Assembly: GCA_025094145.1 (NCBI GenBank)
Contig: JALLLS010000047.1
Location: forward strand, 186,001-250,000
Origin: Spinellus fusiger
Taxonomy: Eukaryota; Mucoromycota; Mucoromycetes; Mucorales; Phycomycetaceae
Reading direction: 5' to 3'
Length of the DNA stretch: 64,000 bases
This document shows positions 11,914-23,479 of the stretch, in pieces. Position 1 is the stretch's first letter. Every line of letters starts with the position of its first letter. The position numbers and the translations under genes are program-made. The notes beneath the pieces were generated by a model. That model made no database searches and was not told the origin of the DNA. It saw only the letters and a program-made list of their open reading frames with translations.

Positions 11914-12939
11914 ACACACCCAAAGGTTTTCTGGCCTTTACACACCCAAAGATTTTTGGGATATATAAGGAAATATACTGAGAATAAAATCGCAATATTC
12001 TTATGATTGGCTAATATGTTTTAAAATGCTTTTTCGCTGTCTAAATGAGCTATTTCAAACTCTACCTGCCCGTTTTAGCAATAGCTATTGACTTTGCAAT
12101 TAAAAAGTATAGAATTGGCTGTAAAGATAAGAAATAGATCCAGAATCACCCCAAAATTACAACTCAGTCACTGCATTTATTGTTTAACATAATGTGTTAA
12201 CTATAAGCCCACAGTATTTGCAGCATAACAATGTTTAAGAAAGATGTATTATAGAACACACGGAATTAACTCTAGTAATTATTGTCCATAAAATAGAACC
12301 AAACTCACTTACATTGAGAACTGTATAGCCATTCATTGACTCAATATTCATAATCACTTCAACTAACTCATTGTAACTGTTCTCAACAATAGTACTTAAT
12401 GATTACAAAGTATTGTTTCTAATATTGCCCTTTTAGGCAAGTCAAATAGAGTGTGAATTGTTTGCCTTGTGAATTTCATGAGTGGAGGCTAGTGTATAAA
12501 TTACCAGAATAAAGAAAAATTATTATTTGTTTTGACAATCCCTTCCTTTTGTTATCTCCCACACTGCCCATACAACTTAACACTCAAGTGCTTGTCAATA
12601 TGAGCATAAATAAACAAGGTATTGTACTATTATTAACAAAGAAAAACAATAGAAGGAATTTGTAGACATCACCAAAGGCTGTTCTTGAGGTAAAAAGGTA
12701 AGCAGTGTTTTCATCTAGGCCTAAGCTCATTGTATTCCAAGAGACACTCATTGTATTGTTATTAGGCAAGTAAAGACACCTTTCAAGTCAGTCTTAGGTG
12801 GTCTTCTACAAGGTCAATACTGTCTGGGGTATACTCCTGAGTATAGTTATCTATCTCCCAAGGATGAATCACAAGGCCTTTAGGGTATAGATTCTATTGC
12901 TATGAAGTGAATCTACCTAGGTAGTAGCTATAGTCATAC
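11914..12939 (-). mobile_element. CACACCC element copy A2, with two juxtaposed termini
   Basis: A 27-base fragment of the left terminus (ACACACCCAAAGGTTTTCTGGCCTTT, 11914-11940, written here for its pattern CCCAAAG..CTGGCC) is followed directly by a right terminus CACACCCAAAGATTTTTGGG at 11941. From there the sequence follows the other copies in reverse for about 1 kb and stops at the TA before the Tc1 copy at 12942. The minus strand carries the recurrent short open frame at 12584-12769. Confidence 0.72.
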
Positions 12940-12941
12940 TA

Positions 12942-14297
12942 CAGTCACACAAAATTAGAAAGTATACGGCTCCATAATTTATACAATCTTAAACATGATT
13001 CTTCTTCTTTTTACCACAGAATCGCATTCCATTAAACAATCTCAAATGTCAAAGGTATAATTCTCAACTAGAAACTCTAGAGTTTATAATAAGCTTGAAG
13101 AAAGAGAGTAATGGGGTGTTTACTGGCTTAAAAGAAAAGAAAATTACTCCATGGGTAGCATTTCAAAGGTCGTTGGCATTTAGCAAGACTACTGTCCAAA
13201 AGATTATTAGTAGAATCAAGACTACTGATACACCTCTACCAAGACCTATTTATGTTACACAAAAAATAAATAAACGAGAGAGACCTCAAACGACTTGAGT
13301 CCATTCTAAAAGGCAACCCATTTGCCTTCTATAACTATATTAATTTGGAACTTAAAGCACATGAGATAATCATCTGTAGAGCAAAATTCATCAGATATAT
13401 ACATCAGATTGGGTTTGGTTCCTACTTCGCAGCACACAAGCCAAGGTTATCTGAAAAAAAAACATGAAGAAAAGGGCTTTGTTGGGCGAATGAATGGGTC
13501 AATTGGACTCCTGAGGACTGGAGACGCGTCGTATGGTCTGATGAGTCACGGTTTGAAGTAGAGGGTTACCAGGGAGGAACCAGAGTGATTCGAAAGATTG
13601 GCGAGAGGTATAAGGCTGCTCATATCATACCTACAACCAAATGGGGAAAGGCAGCATAATGATCTGGAGCTGTTTCTGGGCTGGTGGATTTGGGCCTTTG
13701 GTCTTTGTTGATGGCACTGTAAATCAGGACGTATATGTCAATATTTTGGCCGAAAACTTCCTGCCATGTTTCATTGAATTTCATCAGAAAAGAGAACAGG
13801 GACTTTATATTCCAAAAAGATGGGGCTACCTATCATACAGTTGGCTATACAACATGGTGGAAAAGAGACACATGCAATCAGGCGTTTTAATTACTGGCTC
13901 ACACAATGTCCTGATCTCAACTCCATTGAACATCTCTGCAGCTGTCTTGATAAGCTTATCAATGACAAGAGGGCCGGTATCAAAAATATCGATGAGCTCA
14001 AGATAGCTTTAGAAGAAGCTTAGGGAAATATTCACGTCGATCTTGCCAAACGTTTAGTTGGCTCAATGAAGGATCGCTACCAGGCAGTTATTGATGCCGA
14101 AGGTGGCCTAACAAGATATTAAATAATTATATATACATCAATGTATATATTAATAAGCAATATGCTAAACTAACCTTGTGTTGAATTTGAGTTCATTAGT
14201 ATGTGTTTTGAGGTCGTAGCCTTTTCATGCATAAGGCATGTTCTTTTTCAAGATTTCAAAAAAGAAAAGTTGTACTCTTTTTGATTTTGTGTGACTG
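12942..14297 (+). mobile_element. Tc1/mariner family Mc, degenerate copy 1
   Basis: Left end CAGTCACACAAAATTAGAAA and right end ...ATTTTGTGTGACTG are inverted, flanked by TA (12940-12941 and 14298-14299). Length 1356 bases. It closely matches the copy at 27411-28756 but has more damage. It begins exactly where the similarity of the A2 element ends. Confidence 0.88.
13046..14122 (+). pseudogene. Tc1-type transposase, broken (family Mc copy 1)
   Basis: Fragments read GVFTGLKEKKITPW, VVWSDESRF, MIWSCFWAGGFGPLVF, and a damaged second catalytic block (KRWGYLSYS in place of QEDGATYHT). The Glu block is read as CPDLNSIEHL. Several frameshifts separate these blocks, including an ACATGAAG frame break shared with the copy at 27.9 kb. 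Not functional. Confidence 0.85.
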
Positions 14298-14299
14298 TA

Positions 14300-15343
14300 T
14301 ATGTTGTAAGAATGGGACTTATTGATGACAAATACAATCGTTTTTTAGTGTATATCGTAATGTCACTCTCCTTTTATAGATCGTGGCATCTCTAGTGAAG
14401 AAGCCAACTAAAAGAAGAAAGATAAACAGAAGAAATCAAGCAGACTAAAAGATAGCTCGTCTTTAATATGTAATGGTTATATCATAAGTTAGTAGAAGTA
14501 TTGAATCGAATGAATAACATCAGAGTGTAGTTTTGCTGATACTTATAGAAATCAGTAGTATATATCTATACTGTTGTTTATGCCCTATCTTTATTATAAT
14601 CTACTATGATTTAACACATACTATTGCAAACATTAAAGTTAACCTTTAATATTAGTCGACAAGATTATACTTTTTAAGGTGAAAAATGACTTTGTACCTC
14701 AAGATTTTTTTTGGCCAATCTTCAGTTCACGTGTTTATCACCTGTCACAAATCCAGCAAATCTTCTTTTTTTTAAAAAAAATAAATAAATAAAAATACCA
14801 CTTAGTATTTTTTTTTCACGGGATTTATCTTTCATTCTTATTACTGATATATTAAATCGAACTGTTGTCGTTGATTTGATTAATTATTTCATAATTTTTT
14901 TATGATATCTAAATGAAAGCTTTTAATACATTGTATCTTTATTTTGCCTAGATAGGGTTAATTTCTTATTCTTAAAGAGGGCTGAAATAATAAGAGAAGA
15001 AGGCGGAGTATACACACTTCTGAAATGTTATACCATATATCGGGGAAGATGCCGAAGATTGTACTATTGTCTCTTTATCTTTTTCATCCTTTGAATAAAA
15101 AAACTCAACCTATGTTTAATATAGTTACCTAATTATTATTATTTAAAAATAAATTTCAATGTTAATACACAGTATTTCGAGCGAAAAATCAAGACTGCAG
15201 GTAACACATTTAAGCTTGAACAAGAGCTTTTAAAATGACAGTGATAATGTAGAGATACTCCAATAGCATTGTTAAAAATAATGGTAGTAAATAAAGACAT
15301 TCAATCAGTTTGATAGATTATATCCCGAAAAGGTATCTATCTT
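14300..15343. other. Intergenic, no gene recognised
   Basis: AT-rich with long T and A tracts (14770-14830). A purine-rich stretch near 14394-14450 could be read as a basic peptide but has no start or splice context. Nothing else is visible. Confidence 0.4.
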
Positions 15344-15356
15344 TTATCTGTACAGT

Positions 15357-16613
15357 TCAAAGTATTTTTTATTTTTGGGTGTTGGTTGCTATTCGCGCAG
15401 TGGGCATGTTAGCCACCCTATGAGAGCTTTTGAACAATTAAGATATACATATAAACACTTTCAAATACAAAAGTGGAGGGAGGGCTGGTGACTGTGGCCT
15501 TGGCCTTGAGGTCTGCCATGAGCTTCTCAAAGGCAATGGTGGATAGACGGGGTGTGACAATACTTGAGCCAAAGTGACGAGCAATACTGTACCCTAAATG
15601 AATGGGGGCACGAAGACAAGTGTTGGACACTCTTTGCTCAAAGAGTTTTTGGGCCATTACAGCCTTGGTGCTATCTTACTCCTGCTGGAGCTTAGGGTCT
15701 GCAATCACCGTTGAAGCTACTGGATCAAAGCTTGCTTGTGGCTTGATCTTTGATTTCTCGATTTTTTCCTCGAGTTTTTGCTTGAAGCTACCGTGTACAA
15801 GCAGTGCAATTGTGCCCCTTGCAGGGAAGTGGATGTCTATGATCCGTGACTGTTGGATCTTCAGTGATCCCAACATCTTGCGGATCTGGCCGTACTTGAG
15901 GTAGCGGCGACAAGGGACATATACAAAGTCGTATACTGAGGACCCAGTAGGCTCTTGTAAGGCCCGAACTGTTTGTGCTCTAAGCACTGCTCTGGCTTTT
16001 GCTGTCTTCTTTGGTGGGGAGGCGTTCTTTTTAGTCATGCTGGCATAAGTGGTAGTATCCTTTTCTATGGCAGCTGTGGGTTTCACTGTGGGGATGGGTG
16101 TGGGAGTAGGGGCGGAAGGTGATTTGGGTGCATTATCTGCACTCTTGGCATTGATCTGAGCCTGAAGAGATGTAATAAGGTCATCTTTGACCTTGACTTG
16201 TGCTTCCAATTCCTGGATGCGGAGTCCAATTATTGCCATTTGTCTCTGAATATCTGACAGAAATGCCATCATCTGCTGGGTGAAGGTATCAGGCTTTTCT
16301 ACCTCAGTCATTTGATACTCGTAAGTCTTTGCACGAGTGCGTTTGGTAAGTAGTCTGGGTTTTTTGCTGTCTGAGTTAGGGATGGTGGTGGCAGTGGTGG
16401 CCTCAGACACAAAGGGTCTGACAGGTGCTGATACAGGAGGTTGCTTGATGGTTGGTGGTTGGACAGGATCCGTAGTTGGTGTATCCACTGTGTACTGTGT
16501 ACTATATGAGTGGATGAGGATTGTTGATGATGGATAAATGTTACTTATGTTGAGTTTTGCGATTTATATTTTTACTCTTTTGGGGTGATATTGATTACAC
16601 GAAAGAGCAATTA
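15357..16613 (-). mobile_element. Non-LTR (LINE) retrotransposon derivative with ORF1 only
   Basis: A 13-base direct repeat TTATCTGTACAGT flanks it (15344-15356 and 16614-16626), a target-site duplication. The 3' end in the minus sense is ...AAAAATAAAAAATACTTTGA abutting ACTGTA, the same tail as the LINE fragments at 37.8, 47.4 and 50.4 kb. It contains an ORF1 relic; the 3' untranslated end follows directly, so all of ORF2 is missing. Confidence 0.85.
15418..16488 (-). pseudogene. LINE ORF1-like nucleic-acid-binding protein, stop-interrupted
   Basis: The N-terminal part is Pro/Thr-rich, followed by a coiled-coil segment (MMAFLSDIQRQMAIIGLRIQ, then LEAQVKVKDDLITSLQAQIN), a basic Ala/Pro linker, and a globular part with YDFVYVPCRRYLKYGQIRKM, RIIDIHFPARGTIALLVHG and FDPVAS. 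A TAA after KLQQE (about 15673-15675) interrupts the frame, which then continues as MAQKLFEQRVSNTCLRAPIH to 15418. No ATG is seen in frame at the 5' side; 16488 is a GTG. The coiled coil plus globular arrangement fits ORF1 of Mucorales-type LINEs. Confidence 0.75.
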
Positions 16614-16626
16614 TTATCTGTACAGT

Positions 16627-17100
16627 ATTTGAAAGAGATAATACTGTGTTCCAATTACCACTCGTATGTTTTGATTATATAAGTATATTTAAACACATAA
16701 ACACTGCTTCCACAGTTCACTGTCATCTTTGGTTTTAATAATGAATGGAACCTGATCAGCTAAACATATTTTTAACCATTATATTTTTTCATGTAGTTAT
16801 TTTGTGATCTTATTATTAATAATATTTGAGATAAAACTTTTATCATTATTAGTTTACAGGAATTCATCTTGTTATCTGATTGACTTAATATTGATTTTTT
16901 CTTAGGTGATCCAAAAATCAGTACTTGTGAAATATTGAAGTACTGTTTTTAGCAAGTGCTATTACAATCCTATTGCCACACAAATAAGTAACTAATATAT
17001 TATGTGAACACAACTACAAAAGGTATACACTATATCAATATAAAGTAAATAGCCATTTATATTTTTACTGAGACAGATCATCACTAATGTATAGGCAGAT
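16627..17100. other. Intergenic, nothing recognised
   Basis: AT-rich single-copy-looking sequence between the LINE derivative and the direct repeat at 17101. No coding or structural signal is visible. Confidence 0.4.
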
Positions 17101-17415
17101 TGATTCTACTGCTCACTGTGCTACCTAAGCTAAGCTAAGCTAGACATTTATGTTGCACAGTTGTATATTGTGTTACTTCTGCCAATACAACTCATATCTT
17201 TTTGACGCTCTTGCACTTTCTACATGCCTACACGTCAGAGGTTCTCTACCGATAGAATCATGGGTACAGATACAATAATGAGGCAGCCCATTAAAAAAAT
17301 GGTAGTATGGTGGTGTTTATTCGGAAAATGAGAATAATTCATTATCAAAGAATAACTGATCCTATGTGGTTGTAGGGTAGATTAATGTTATTGTTATCAC
17401 TACAGGGTGTAGGTG
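17101..17415 (+). repeat. Direct repeat DR, copy 1
   Basis: About 315 bases nearly identical to 22695-23009 in the same orientation, 5.6 kb apart. It starts TGATTCTACT, contains a short CTAAG tandem (about 17127-17145) and ends GGGTGTAGGTGT. Only a few substitutions and one A-tract length change separate the copies. No coding capacity or terminal inverted repeat is seen. Confidence 0.85.
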
Positions 17416-18074
17416 TGGTAACTGTGACTGAACTTTATTATTTATTTCTACGATTAAAAAGTCGAGTATACATTGACATGTGATATTGAACTGAGGTAAT
17501 ATAGTTGAGACGGAGTATTTAAAAATTCTTTTGTCCTGATTTACCTCCAAGATTTTTACAAATAGTTTAGACTTACAGAAGTTATAATCATAGGCATTGC
17601 AAAAGCTTTATAAGATTATTATTCTTCCAGTATAATTAACAGAGTAATATAATCCTAAAAATATACGAGAAAATTGTAGACAAAAAGCCATAAGTTGTAT
17701 TAGTCTTTTGTTCATTTTAAGCATATTTGTCTTAACATAGACCTATTTAATAAAGAGTTTAATTTGGAACATTTAATACATTTTCTTTTTTTTTTGGAAC
17801 ATTTAATAGAGTAAGATTTTGCTTTAATCTTTTTAAATATCTATCCTAATAATTTTTTAATCTGTGTTCAAATCTTTAAATTTGTTTTGTCCCAATATTC
17901 TCCGAAAATAATGCATGTATAAGCTTACTGGAATAGCAGCCGATAAAGTAATAATAGTCTAGAGGTAATCTAAAAAACAATCTGGTCTATAGAAGTTATC
18001 AATAATAAATAGTGTTGAATGTCGAACTTAATGACATATTTCTTTAGGCATTTTATGCTGGTATTCATAAAATA
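17416..18074. other. Intergenic, nothing recognised
   Basis: AT-rich; a short direct repeat GGAACATTTAATA occurs at about 17767 and 17797 around a T tract. The right end merges into the 3' flank of the P450 gene. Confidence 0.4.
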
Positions 18075-18294
18075 AAGACATTCTTTTAAACAAATCATAA
18101 TGACTGTTGTAGAAATATGGAAGTGAAGTCTGTAAAGGAAAAAAAAACTTTGAATTTAAAGATTCACAGGTGTTTTTGTATGTCATTTTGTATTGATGAT
18201 TGGTTTTTATTTGACAGTTGAAAATGAAAGCTATTTTTTTTAAAGATGCCACGATATTGAACAATGAATAAGGTAAACATGTGGAGTATTGAGT

Positions 18295-20047
18295 CTAGTT
18301 TCTAGGTATGAAATGCACTTTGTATGAAGTAGGGCAAGATGTAGCATGGTGAATAGCTCGCTGATGGCTAAGGTCAATCAATGACTCAGTCTCGCGCTTG
18401 ATGAAGAAGCTTGAAAGCAGACCAGAGACTATCATAAAGATATTGCCCTCTGCCAAATTATAGCCTACACACATACGACGACCAGCCGAAAAAGACCAGT
18501 GAGGCTTATAGCCTATATTTTTTTCAGGGTTCATGACAAAAGACATGTGACGCTCTGGCATGAATTTCTCAGGCTCATGGTAGTATTTTGGGTCATAATT
18601 GATTGAATCCAGGTTCATGAATACTCTAGTACCAGCGGGAATAACCCAATCGCCATATATATCGTCCTCAGTTGTACAATGAGGAATTGCCAAGGGTGCA
18701 GTTGGGTGGCAGCGTAAAACCTCATAAATAATACATTGAATATAGGGTAGCTTAGCAGCTGACAAATGTATTAGATTAAACAACTTGGCAAGAGTAGCCT
18801 TATCTTACCATCATCTGCTCCAGGCATTTTGTATTTTCCAATAGTCTTTACAATTTCTTCATATGCCTTTTCCTGAATTTCAGGCTGATTTGCCATTACT
18901 GCAACAAACCACTGGAGTGTGCCTGCAGTAGTCTCAGTACCTAATGTATTTGGTGTGTCAATATATAATTTGGTTCTACATGTCCAACTTACCAGCACTC
19001 ACAGACAGACTTATGATATCTATGAGACGTATGTTGTCCATCTGACTGTCTATCTGTAGTATTTCCTTAAGAACGCATGGTTTGACATTGTCGGGGTTTT
19101 CCTCAAGCCTTTCTCGAAACTCATTCACTAGCTTGTTATAGAAAACACTAGTGATTTTGTAGATATCTGTGTATTTTTTAATATTTTCGGGAACAAGGAA
19201 GGCAATACTGGGAAAGTAGTTATGGATTGCTTCGCTGATGCTTGAGGAATTCATGGCTTCATTAGACTGTTCGAATATTCTGTAGAGCTCGGGATCTTCA
19301 AAGTCATAGACATAAGCATCACTTCCATACATAATAGAAAGCATGGTGGTCATGGTGAAGTATATGCTAAGATCCACAATATCAACTGCCTCGCCGTTCT
19401 GTGTTTTCTTTCTTAATTGAAAAAAGAAATCATCACGTCTTTCATCAATGTTATGCTGATATGATTTTATCTTTGGCTTTGTTAAAGCACTATAGACTAA
19501 ACTGGATGTCAATATCAAAGCTATTCTCTATTGTTTCTTTCTTTCTTTTAAATTTACCAAGTTTACGTATGTCTCTCCACTCTTTTCCATTGGTATAAAA
19601 GGCAAAGCCTCCACCAGCTTCCTCTATTGAGAAATAGTTAATACATTATGTTCACCCAAGTTATTTGTACATACTTCCATGAAACAAGACGTTTGTTATC
19701 AAAGGTGACACGTCTCTTGATGAATAGATAGCCCCTCGATCAACAATAAGGCTGCGTACTGCATCCACGCTGTTTAGAATGAGCCACGGATTTTCTCCCA
19801 TCTGAACAATAAAGACTGGACCAATTTTCTTGCTCCATTCAGTGAATATTTTTTGAGGGGCTCTTTTCTCGGCCATACGGAATAAGTGGCCAATAACTGG
19901 TTGGATTCCTGGTGCATAAGGTGGAAGTTCTTTGATTTTCTGCTTAGAAAAACCATAGTATAATTTACGGAAGAGATAGTTGGCAGCAGTACCAACAAAC
20001 ACTGTGAGGGCCAGCTGCTGTGAGAGATCCACCTGGAATAAAGGCAT
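18295..20047 (-). CDS. Cytochrome P450 monooxygenase, paralogue 1
   Basis: Haem-thiolate monooxygenase, expected on the ER membrane with a P450 reductase partner; substrate unknown. Five exons: 20047-19675, 19623-19558, 19496-18993, 18940-18809, 18758-18295, giving 512 aa. The N-terminus carries a membrane anchor (LALTVFVGTAANYLF) followed by a proline-rich hinge (ELPPYAPGIQPVIGH). The I-helix reads SAGTETTAGTLQWF, the K-helix has EVLR, then PEKFMPERH, and the haem loop is FSAGRRMCVGYNLAEGN with the Cys ligand. All catalytic landmarks are intact. Intron 3 splits the I-helix at its Gly. It is almost identical to the gene at 32755-34507; differences are concentrated in the first 30 codons. Confidence 0.95.
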
Positions 20048-20091
20048 TTAAGAAAAAGCAGATCAATGTAATATAGTGTCATTTCAAACGC

Positions 20092-20100
20092 TCTTTATAC
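20092..20100 (-). promoter_or_regulatory. TATA box of P450 paralogue 1
   Basis: TATAAAGAG on the minus strand about 45 bases before the ATG. The paralogue has TATAAAAAG at the matching place, so the two core promoters differ by one base. Confidence 0.55.
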
Positions 20101-20112
20101 TTTATTGAGTTT

Positions 20113-21000
20113 TTTTTAGCTTCTTTCTTAATTTTTTATAGATCAACACACACTGAGAAACTTTTTTATTCAAGTCTGTTATCCGGATATACAATTATCA
20201 TTTGGGGCATTTGTCTATTAGTTTATAGTCCATTCATTAGTTATTTAAAATGTTCAAATACATCACACTGAGTTAAGTCGGCATAAATTGAGGACTTAAT
20301 AATTGACCCTTTTTTTCCACTAAAGTCGATGTAATAGCTGGACTCATGGACTCTAATCTAATAGAACAGGCCTTATCTAATCGCTCCCTTTATTTTATGT
20401 TTAACATATTTATATATTCTTTTAACACTCTATTTCCACTATATATCTTGATATTGTACTCCATTAGCCCTGTTTGTGGACCCTTAACAGCTAAGATAGG
20501 TAATCTAGTTTGTCTTATCAAAAGAGTACTTATATTTCGTTCTTTGTACCTTTTACCAACGTCTCATGATGTTTTATATTTATCTGTTTCTCTGTGTCAT
20601 AATTTTTATATTACTCTTCTCATAGTTTTCTTGCATGTTAGTCTCCTTATAATCTTATAGTATAACAATTTAATATAATGTGAAACAACAGTAGTTTATC
20701 AAATCGTGCCAGTTTCATAAATATGCTAACATGGGAAATGATCATGTCACTCACAATTATCGCTCATATATTTTTCAATCACCGTGAAAATGTAAAGTAC
20801 GTTCAAGGCTATATAAACTATAGAGTGTAATTGTAGAAGGTTCTATCAATATTATATGTATTTCCAGTCTTTTTCTCACCTTTCTCTTTTCTTCTAATAG
20901 GGTAATTATATAAATAAAGTCGGTCATTAACTCTCAAACAAATAAGCGACCATATAAAGTAGGTAGTTTAAATATTTACTGAGTCTGATATTCACTAATA
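20113..21000. other. Intergenic upstream of P450 paralogue 1, no gene recognised
   Basis: AT-rich. A 104-codon open frame at 20346-20660 is hydrophobic and low in complexity with no homology signal, and was not accepted as a gene. No similarity to the upstream flank of the second P450 beyond about 65 bases from the ATG. Confidence 0.4.
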
Positions 21001-22090
21001 CACACCCAAAGTTTTTCTGGCCTTTAAACGATGGTATCTTCTTCCTGTTACATAAAAAAAAACTCATTACCTTTTGTGGAACTGTGTTTAAAACCAAAGG
21101 TTTGCAAGTATCCAAATAATTATTTCTTTTTGTAGAATACCTCAGTATCAAATTGTATTATCAGTATAATACATTGTTTATTATTATAATATAGCTAATG
21201 ATATATTATGAATGCAGCTACTAACTAAGTATATTTCCTCGTAGCAATAGAATATGTACCCTAAAGGCCTTGTGATTTATCCTTGGGAGATAGATAACTA
21301 TACTCAGGAGTATACCCTAGACAGTATTGACCTTGCAGAAGACCACCTAAGACTAACTTGAGAAGAATCTTTACTTGTCTAATAACAATACATTGAGTGT
21401 CTTGTGGAATACAATGAGATCAAGCCCAGAGGAAGACACTGCTTACCTTTCTATCTCAAGAATAGCCTCTGGTGGTGTCTATCACTTTCTTCTATTGTTT
21501 CTCTTTGTTAATAATAGCACATTACCTTGCTCAGTTATGTTCGTCTTGACAAGTACTTGGGTGTTAAGTTGTATGGGCAGTGTAAGAGATAACAAAAGAA
21601 GGGGAATATCGTAACAACACTTAATTATCATTAAGCACCACTGTTAATACCAGTTACAATGAGACAGTTAATGAAGTGATTATTAATATTGATTTAATGA
21701 ATGACCATACAGTTCTTAATATAAGTGAGTTTGGTTCTATTTTATGGACAATGATTATTAGATTTAATTCGGTATGTCATATAATAAATACACTTTAAAC
21801 ACTATTATGCTGCAAATACTGTGGGCTTAAGGATAACACATTATGTTAAGAGAAGAGTATCAGTGATTGAGTTGTCATTCTGGGGTGATTCTTGTTTTAT
21901 ATATTGTTTTTACAGCCAATTCTATACTTTTAAATTGCAGTCAATCGTCACTGCTAAAGTAAGCAAGCAAAGTTTGAAATTGATCATTTAGATAGCGAAA
22001 CCCCTTTTCAAACACATTAGCCAATCAAAAGAATACTGCAATTTTATTCTCAGAATATTTTCTTATATATCTCAAAAATCTTTGGGTGTG
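21001..22090 (+). mobile_element. CACACCC element copy A3, full length (1.09 kb)
   Basis: Left end CACACCCAAAGTTTTTCTGG and right end ...AAAATCTTTGGGTGTG are inverted over about 10-16 bases. AATA lies directly outside both ends (20997-21000 and 22091-22094), a candidate 4-bp target duplication. The interior has no transposase; a 79-codon frame at 21375-21614 recurs in other copies. The first 890 bases are a near-perfect inverse of 25217-26107. Confidence 0.8.
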
Positions 22091-22694
22091 AATACAGGCA
22101 GACTGATCTCATTTATACATATAGATAGTTTAAATACTGATGTAAGTAATGTTTGCCCTCCCTGAAAGTACTTTGAAGCAGAAGATTTAGAAGAAGAAAA
22201 AAACATGAATGCAAGAAAACTGAATATCAGAGCAAATAGTCACAGTCCCTTAGCATTCTAAACTATATAAACAATGTTATTTTCTCTTGAATAAATAATC
22301 GAAGCTTTCAAACAGTAAATATGTACTATCTGTAGAAGCAAAGACTGTATTTATATCATGTAAGTATGCTTTTGTTGACCTAGATACTCTTTTCCATTAT
22401 TTTGTTATCCGCTACCGTTGTTTTGGTTTTTTGTTGTTGTTGTTGTTCAAACCCATTACAATTACACTAATCAGATTGGTTGTTCTGTTCGTCCATCAAG
22501 AATATCTATTGGATATATCTTTCTAGATATCAACTTTTGTAGTATATCCCCAAGCTTACCATCAACTTGAATAAATCTGTGTCTGTAGCAACCTCATTCG
22601 GAGACCTACTAGCTTCTTAAGATACTACATTGCCCAAAACTATACTGATAACAGACAAGTACAAAAATAAAGATAAAATTGTGTTTAATTTTAT
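22091..22694. other. Spacer inside composite unit, no gene recognised
   Basis: AT-rich, with a GTT microsatellite (about 22431-22448). No coding signal. Confidence 0.4.
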
Positions 22695-23009
22695 TGATTC
22701 TACTACTCACTGTGCTACCTAAGCTAAGCTAAGCTAGACATTTATGTTGCACAGTTGTATATTGTGTTACTTCTGCCAATACAACTCATATCTTTTTGAC
22801 GCTCTTGCACTTTCTACATGCCTACACGTCAGAGGTTCTCTACCGATAGAATCATGGGTACAGATACAATAATGAGGCAGCCCATTAAAAAATGGTAGTA
22901 TGGTGGTGTTTATTTGGAAAATGAGAATAATTCATTATCAAAGAACAACTGATCCTATGTGGCTGTAGGGTAGATTAATGTTACTGTTATCACTACAGGG
23001 TGTAGGTGT
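22695..23009 (+). repeat. Direct repeat DR, copy 2
   Basis: Same orientation and nearly the same sequence as 17101-17415. After GGGTGTAGGTGT the two copies diverge. It sits between the A3 element and the Fanzor relic. Confidence 0.85.
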
Positions 23010-23285
23010 TATGGCTCTGACTTAATTTGACACCAATTACCAATCTTTGTGACTGAAAGGTGTAGAAGCGGCAATGGAGGTATAGCATGACCACTTTTTT
23101 TAAAAAAAAATTACATAGTTTCAATATGTATAAAACTCTACAATATAATTCTTGTTTACAGGCTGTTGTATTATATATTTACTGAATTTTCTATATATCT
23201 TTAGTGTCTTGGACTTTATACCTCTTTAGTGACTGGCTAACTGATATTTGTTTTACTTTAGATACTTTATTGATGTGTCAAGCTA

Positions 23286-23330
23286 CACACCTAAAGATCT
23301 TTAGGATATAAAAAGAAATAGTCGAAATAC
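23286..23330 (+). repeat. CACACC terminus downstream of the Fanzor relic
   Basis: CACACCTAAAGATCTTTAGG then ATATAAAAAGAAATA matches the right-end pattern of the A elements (CACACCCAAAGATTTTTGGG, ATATATAAGGAAATA). It is preceded by TA. It gives the Fanzor relic its own element end. Confidence 0.65.
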
Positions 23331-23479
23331 AATTGTTTAAAACATAAAAAATCGATTTGAAAAGGTGTGAGAATAGATTGAAATGTATTCGTGTTAGATT
23401 TAAATAAAAACTATGTTGATTTACCTGTAAATATCTGAATCCCGGAGGAAACCATTTTCGATGTGGCAATATGTTATAA

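Larger units (their letters stand above)
18075..20112 (-). repeat. Inverted segmental duplication P, left arm
   Basis: This arm is the reverse complement of about 32690-34780 with paired coordinates summing to 52802 throughout the gene, so there is no indel across 1.75 kb including four introns. Similarity runs from just upstream of the TATA box to about 160-200 bases past the stop codon. In the right arm a block of about 55 bases (34701-34755) interrupts the downstream flank. Confidence 0.92.

Noticed and set aside
20346..20660. 104-codon open frame upstream of the left P450
   Set aside because: Hydrophobic, low-complexity composition from T-rich DNA, no splice or domain support and no counterpart upstream of the other P450.
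21375..21614. 79-codon frame repeated in A elements
   Set aside because: Kept as a repeat feature only: sequence drift between copies changes the length and residues without sign of protein constraint, and no domain is visible.
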